From Sulfurimonas sp. HSL-1656 (GTDB taxonomy: Bacteria; Campylobacterota; Campylobacteria; Campylobacterales; Sulfurimonadaceae): DNA of 64,000 nucleotides. Under the pieces are notes generated by a model that was given only the letters and a program-made list of their open reading frames with translations, searched no databases and was not told the origin of the DNA. The number at the start of each line of letters is the position of its first letter. Positions within the stretch are counted from its first letter, which is position 1. This document shows, piece after piece, positions 59,887 through 64,000 of the stretch. Position numbers and translations under genes: made by a program. Location of the stretch: assembly GCF_039645585.1 (NCBI RefSeq), contig NZ_CP147915.1, forward strand, positions 682,001 to 746,000, in the 5' to 3' direction.

Positions 59887-60345
59887 TCAGCGACACCAAT
59901 CCTTCGTCTTTGTCCCTCCGTCATACGGAACGGCCAGGCCGCTCGTAATGAGGCTCTGCCCGATACTCTTCCCATCCGCATAAACATCCGCCACGACGCG
60001 GAAATATTTGCCGCGTTTCATGTTGCGGAGTTCAACCACTTTTGCGTTGTGGAGCAGGGCGATCGTATGCTGCTTGGCTTTGCGGGCCATCAGCTTCTCG
60101 GCCTGGCACTTCCCTTTCATCTCCGGGGTGTCGATACCGTTGATCCGGATGCCGATGCGTTCGCCGATCAGCTGGGGCCATGCATTGACTGTGGCACGGA
60201 AGGTGTCCCCGTCATAAACGCTCGTAACCTCGTCGACTCTCATGGAACCGAAGTTTTTGGTGTTGATCGAAGCCGCGGTAAGGGTGTGGCATGCAAGTAA
60301 AATAGTCAGATAGAGTTTCAAGTAGGTTCGTGCTTTATGTCCCAA
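59887..60345 (-). CDS. Staphylococcal-nuclease-like (SNase) protein
   Basis: The 152-residue exported protein has the SNase signatures VTSVYDGDTFRATV (calcium-binding Asp), RINGIDTPEMKGKC (catalytic Arg and Glu region) and the second Arg region KYFRVVADVY. It should be a Ca2+-dependent nuclease acting outside the cytoplasm, with the N-terminal hydrophobic segment (YLKLYLTILLACHTLTA) as signal. The end has two cysteine-containing stretches typical of SNase relatives. Confidence 0.85.
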   Translation of the reverse strand: MGHKARTYLKLYLTILLACHTLTAASINTKNFGSMRVDEVTSVYDGDTFRATVNAWPQLIGERIGIRINGIDTPEMKGKCQAEKLMARKAKQHTIALLHNAKVVELRNMKRGKYFRVVADVYADGKSIGQSLITSGLAVPYDGGTKTKDWCR

Positions 60346-60364
60346 CGTTGGGAGAAATTGATAG

Positions 60365-60441
60365 TGGTGCTGATGGGGAGACTCGAACTCCCGGCCTCTT
60401 GATTACGAATCAAGTGCTCTAGCCAACTGAGCTACATCAGC
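60365..60441 (-). tRNA. tRNA-Thr (CGU)
   Basis: On the minus strand the acceptor GCTGATG pairs with CATCAGC, followed by encoded ACCA. The D-arm is GCTCAGTTGGCTAGAGC, the anticodon stem CTTGA/TCAAG encloses TTCGTAA (anticodon CGT) and the T-arm is GGGAG/CTCCC. The 77-nt length is normal. Confidence 0.95.
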
Positions 60442-60473
60442 ATTCAGGGGCCGGCATTATACGACGAAATTTT

Positions 60474-61484
60474 TTATTCCGCAAGGCCCAGAAGGTTGTC
60501 TGCGGCAAAGTGCGCCGCGCCGTCGAGGGCGGTTTCGGGATTGAGCGAAACGCGGACGGGCATTGCCGCGAGCAGCGGGGAAAAACGTCCCTTGGCCCGG
60601 AAGCTCTCCATGAAATACTGCTGCAGAAACGGGAGGATTTTCGGCGCGATCCCCCCGCCGATATAGACGCCCCCCGTTGCCATCGTTTTAAGTGCAAGGT
60701 TCCCCGCTTCGGCACCGTAGATCGCGGCAAAGAGTGCGAGGGTCTCCCGGCAGAGGGGGTCGTTGTGCAGCAGCGCCCCTTCGCTGATCTTCGCGCTGGG
60801 GTCTTCGTCCGGTCCGAGGCGGCGCATGAACTCCGGTTCCGGCGCGATAAGCTTCGTTTTCAGAAACTGGTAGAGGGTGTAAACACCGGGTCCGGAGAGG
60901 ACGCGCTCGGTGCTGGCATGTGCGGGATGGCGTTCCCACAGCCAGGAGAGCAGCTCCTGCTGCAGCGGCGTAGCGGGGGCGAAATCGCAATGGCCCCCTT
61001 CGGAGCCGACCGGCTGATAGCCCTGGCCGTCAAAAAAGAGCATGGCTTCGCCCAGCCCGGTCCCGGCGGCGATAACGGCACGGTTGCCCGCCCCGGGTTC
61101 GGCGGCGGGGTTGAGGTCCACAAAATCGACGTCGTCAAGGTAGAGCATGCCGTAGGCGGTTGACTCCAGGTCATTGAGCAGCCGGACCCGCGGTGTCTCC
61201 AGGCGTGCCTGCAGCTGCCGCGTGTCGATCTCCCAGGGGAGGTTCGTCGTTTTGCAGACGCCGCCGATGACGGGGCCGGCAATGCCGAAACAGGCGGCAT
61301 CGATCTGCGCGATGGCCGAGGCGTCGAGGAAGTGGTCGACGATCGATGCGAAATCCGCATGTTCGCGGCTGGCATACTGCCGTTTCGTTTCAAGTTCGAG
61401 GCCCGCTTCGCGGAGGCGGTAGAGGGCGAGGTTCGTCTTGGTCCCGCCGATGTCACCGGCGAGGATAAGCGGCGAGCGTGTCAT
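60474..61484 (-). CDS. glk: Glucokinase
   Basis: This 336-residue sugar kinase phosphorylates glucose with ATP. It has the phosphate-1 motif AGDIGGTKTNLAL, LLNDLESTAYG, the AAGTGLGEA phosphate-2 motif and EGGHCDF, as in the proteobacterial Glk family. It overlaps the GH15-like gene by four bases, suggesting that glucose released from an oligosaccharide is captured directly. Confidence 0.93.
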   Translation of the reverse strand: MTRSPLILAGDIGGTKTNLALYRLREAGLELETKRQYASREHADFASIVDHFLDASAIAQIDAACFGIAGPVIGGVCKTTNLPWEIDTRQLQARLETPRVRLLNDLESTAYGMLYLDDVDFVDLNPAAEPGAGNRAVIAAGTGLGEAMLFFDGQGYQPVGSEGGHCDFAPATPLQQELLSWLWERHPAHASTERVLSGPGVYTLYQFLKTKLIAPEPEFMRRLGPDEDPSAKISEGALLHNDPLCRETLALFAAIYGAEAGNLALKTMATGGVYIGGGIAPKILPFLQQYFMESFRAKGRFSPLLAAMPVRVSLNPETALDGAAHFAADNLLGLAE

Positions 61485-64000
61485 TCGAAACCTTCTTGCA
61501 GGAGATGACGGAACGCGTCAACGAACGCGGCCTCGGTGTCTTGGGGAGAGCGGTGATAAAACGCTTCCCAAGCCTGTCCGCGCTGTTCGTTGTAATGGGC
61601 GTCCCCGTGTTCCGCGGTCCAGGCGAGGCGCACCGCGTGGCCGATAAGCACATCCAGAACGATATCGTTTTCGACCTTTAGTTCGGGATTTTGGCGGAAG
61701 AGCCAGGTAAGGCTCTCGATCGCCTCGAGGTTGAGCTGGCGGTACTCCGGGGCCTGGATACCCTGCAGCAGGGCGTCGATGCGCAGTTCGAAGCTGCGCT
61801 CTCCGGCGGTGGTATCGAGGGTCTGCTCGCTCCCGACACGGTTGGCGCTGTCGTATTTGTCCCCGATGACGATGCCGTCGCACTGCTGCAGCAGGTACCA
61901 GACATCCTTGTAGAAGCGTTCGGCGTGGTGCCCGATCAGCCCGGCATCGTGGCGCCACTGCATCCAGTTCTCCACCTGTGACAGTTCGGTGATCCTCGCC
62001 ACGGATTTGATGTGCGAAAAGCCCGAAGCGCGGAGGTTTTCCATCTCGTTCATGCGCCGCCGCTCGGTGGCAAAGGTCTGCAGGACCTCCCGCAGGCGGT
62101 GCAGGATCTCGTGGGGGGCCAGGGTGAGGAGGGTTTCATAGGCGTCGCCCACCGCCTGGGAGGTCTCGCGGCTGATGCGGCTGACGAGCAGCTGGACGAA
62201 GTACCAGGTCCGCACGGTGATGAGCTGATCGAACAGTTCCGGTTCGATGCGGATGAGGTGGCCGAGGTGCAGGATGATCTCCTGGGTCAGGACCGTTTCG
62301 GCGGCGCTGCTGCCGCAGTAGGCGTAGATGGTCTCGACGATGCCTGTACTCTCCACCGGGTGGCAGAAAGTCGCTTTTTCGAAGTAGGCTCGCCCGACGG
62401 CGAGGCGTTTCTGGCGGATGATGATATCGAGCAGGACGTCTTCGAGGCGTTCGTCATAGCGGTAGAGCAGGTCCGCCAGGCGGCGGACGGCAGCCCAGTC
62501 GTGGCGGGCGGATGCGGCTTCGTACTGCTGTTGCGCGATCTCCGTGAGGGGCAGCTCGCCATCGGCGGTCTGCACCGCAAACGCTTCGCCGTGACGGCGC
62601 CACAGCTGCTGCAGCGCTTCGACGGCGCGCGGGTCCGGTGCAAGCGCATAGAGCAGCTCTGCCAGGGCCTCATCATCGTGCTGCTCGATCTGCTGGCGTT
62701 CGGCAAATCCCAGCTGGTAGGGGACAAAGGTCCCGGTGTCGCTTACGGAGGTGCCGCGCAGGGGGCGGAATGACGGGGCTTCGGGCAGGAAATCCTTGCG
62801 CGCACCCATCTGTTCGCGGGAGGCGGTGCCCAGCAGGGTGTGCAGCGGACCCGATTGGACCGCCGTGCCGCAGCAGCTGCCGGATTCGACGGCGCGGAGC
62901 AGCTCAAGCACGCTCTCCTGCGTTGCCCCTTCAAGCATGTCGTCACGCACGAGCAGCAGCATCAGAGGCCGTCCGGGCTGGTCCCAGTTTTCGGCCAGGA
63001 ACTTCAGCGACGAGCGGACATGTTCGACGAGCAGGCGGTTGTCGTAATGGAGATAGAACGCCCGGGGGTCGAAGTGGTAGGGGAGGAAGACGTACGTTTC
63101 GTCGCCGACCTGGTAGAGGCGCGAGGTGGCGATAGTGCGCGAAACCTGCTGCGGCCGTCCGGAGAGGTGCAGTTTCCGGTTGGCGCCGACGCTGCTGAAA
63201 AGACGGGTGAGTTCCGAAGCGTGCAGGACTTTTGCCGGCGCGGCTTCTTCGAGGGTTTCCGTACGGATACCGAGGGCATGGAGCCGCGCTTTGACGTCAG
63301 GACTTTCGGCGACGACGGCGACGAGCGGTGTGGTCGTCCGGGTCGCTCCGACGCGTTCGCGCCGCCGCAGCGGGTCGATGTCGTCGGGGATGAGCAGCCC
63401 GTCGTCGAGCAGGGAAGCAAGCAGGTAGAGGCTCTGGGCCCAGACAAGCGGGACGTTCTCATTGGGACGGCGCTCCTGGGAACCGGGGGCGGCTTTTTCC
63501 GCTTCGATGGCTGCCTCGGGGACGATGTAGAGCTCGGGCAGCAGCCTCACGCCGTCCACTTCGACAAAGAGCGGTTCGAGTTTCGCTTTCCACTCCTGTG
63601 CTGCCGCCGTATCGCCGCGCAGCAGGGCATCGAGCATCAGGTAGGTGAAAAAGAGCGGCCACTCCGATTCGATGTGCTCGAACTGGCGCAGCTCTTCGGC
63701 TTCGTAGTGGAGGCGGGAAGTGTCTTCGAGCACGCTCTGGTGCCCGTCGAGCAGGAAGCGTTTACACCCATAGCGGCCGGCAAGCTTCTTGCGGATCTTC
63801 TGCGCCGTTTTGCGTGCCAGTTCGGCATCTTCGACGGCATAGGCTGGATAGCCGATGATGCTGAGCAGCGCGGCATCGGTCTCTTTGGAAGTCGATTCGC
63901 GCGGCAGCAGGCCGTGCAGGGTGAAGCGGGAGCGCGCGATGTCGCTGGCGACGACGTGGATCACCCCCTCGAGCCCCCGGGAAGTGCCGTAGAGGTTGAA
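61481..64000 (-). CDS. GH15 / phosphorylase-kinase-alpha-like glycoside hydrolase, partial
   Basis: The frame continues past the right window edge (FNLYGTSRGLEG precedes the first internal start), so its N-terminus is missing; 839 residues remain. The visible part resembles the glucoamylase (alpha/alpha) barrel of GH15 proteins related to the phosphorylase kinase alpha subunit. It includes the segment SEWPLFFTYLMLDALLRGDTA and a later helical domain. It probably acts on glycogen or trehalose-like glucans, consistent with the coupled glk gene. The exact active-site acids cannot be placed with certainty here. Confidence 0.7.
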   Translation of the reverse strand, partial: FNLYGTSRGLEGVIHVVASDIARSRFTLHGLLPRESTSKETDAALLSIIGYPAYAVEDAELARKTAQKIRKKLAGRYGCKRFLLDGHQSVLEDTSRLHYEAEELRQFEHIESEWPLFFTYLMLDALLRGDTAAAQEWKAKLEPLFVEVDGVRLLPELYIVPEAAIEAEKAAPGSQERRPNENVPLVWAQSLYLLASLLDDGLLIPDDIDPLRRRERVGATRTTTPLVAVVAESPDVKARLHALGIRTETLEEAAPAKVLHASELTRLFSSVGANRKLHLSGRPQQVSRTIATSRLYQVGDETYVFLPYHFDPRAFYLHYDNRLLVEHVRSSLKFLAENWDQPGRPLMLLLVRDDMLEGATQESVLELLRAVESGSCCGTAVQSGPLHTLLGTASREQMGARKDFLPEAPSFRPLRGTSVSDTGTFVPYQLGFAERQQIEQHDDEALAELLYALAPDPRAVEALQQLWRRHGEAFAVQTADGELPLTEIAQQQYEAASARHDWAAVRRLADLLYRYDERLEDVLLDIIIRQKRLAVGRAYFEKATFCHPVESTGIVETIYAYCGSSAAETVLTQEIILHLGHLIRIEPELFDQLITVRTWYFVQLLVSRISRETSQAVGDAYETLLTLAPHEILHRLREVLQTFATERRRMNEMENLRASGFSHIKSVARITELSQVENWMQWRHDAGLIGHHAERFYKDVWYLLQQCDGIVIGDKYDSANRVGSEQTLDTTAGERSFELRIDALLQGIQAPEYRQLNLEAIESLTWLFRQNPELKVENDIVLDVLIGHAVRLAWTAEHGDAHYNEQRGQAWEAFYHRSPQDTEAAFVDAFRHLLQEGFE

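Noticed and set aside
1-64000. CRISPR array, insertion sequence or prophage
   Set aside because: No direct-repeat array, transposase, integrase or phage structural gene was seen.

Overview
The window reads as a chromosomal segment of a GC-rich Campylobacterota (epsilonproteobacterial) bacterium, probably a Sulfurimonas-like chemolithotroph. The basis is the protein style: HslV with the MFDATT prefix, long TrmB, FtsEX beside an EnvC-like protein, OadGAB, a Cgb-like globin and ferredoxin-thioredoxin-reductase-like proteins. The genus is inferred, not proven. Coding density is high, many genes overlap by ATGA or TAATG, and one AT-rich patch (about 30.7-31.7 kb) stands out as foreign.

Layout. 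0-2.5 kb (minus): pilus/transformation-type assembly genes (PilM/PilN fusion, PilO-like, PilP-like, cut by the window edge). 2.75-7.9 kb (minus): tight operon argG, FTR-rhodanese fusion, rplI, hslV, hslU, era. 8.0-8.6 kb: two small unknown genes. 8.6-14.6 kb (minus): rluD-type pseudouridine synthase, FN3 lipoprotein, trmB, ftsE, ftsX, envC-like gene. Then rodA, a CAU tRNA and a glutathione peroxidase.

16.8-28.6 kb is the most unusual region. A plus-strand operon (transglutaminase-DUF2126 amidoligase; circularly permuted ATP-grasp fused to alpha-E; second transglutaminase) meets tail to tail, with overlapping stop codons, a minus-strand operon (ATP-grasp, alpha-E, an intact zinc deacylase and a paralog that has lost the zinc ligands). 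A third alpha-E gene lies just beyond. Together they look like a peptide or amide-bond synthesis/modification system of unknown product.

28.8-34.7 kb is accessory: beta-barrel protein, EamA transporter, a broken AT-rich gene, an alpha/beta hydrolase, and a fabF-like/tetR pair with two TetR-type operators.

34.7-49.9 kb is a nitrogen-assimilation island: NarB-type nitrate reductase, divergent NrtABC-type transporter, two near-duplicate porins, siroheme synthase, siroheme nitrite reductase, FocA/NirC channel, cyanase, a PP2C-kinase fusion and a globin. Hairpins occur in nearly every intercistronic gap, the two porins share leader features, and focA has a probable three-way-junction leader. A 6-bp inverted repeat appears in both principal promoter regions.

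49.9-64 kb: P-type cation ATPase, a 39-residue membrane protein coupled to another small membrane gene, ppa, the oadGAB sodium pump, rimI-like and DUF2156 genes, a second FTR-like protein, a small secreted protein, a SNase-like nuclease, tRNA-Thr(CGU), glucokinase and a partial GH15-like protein.
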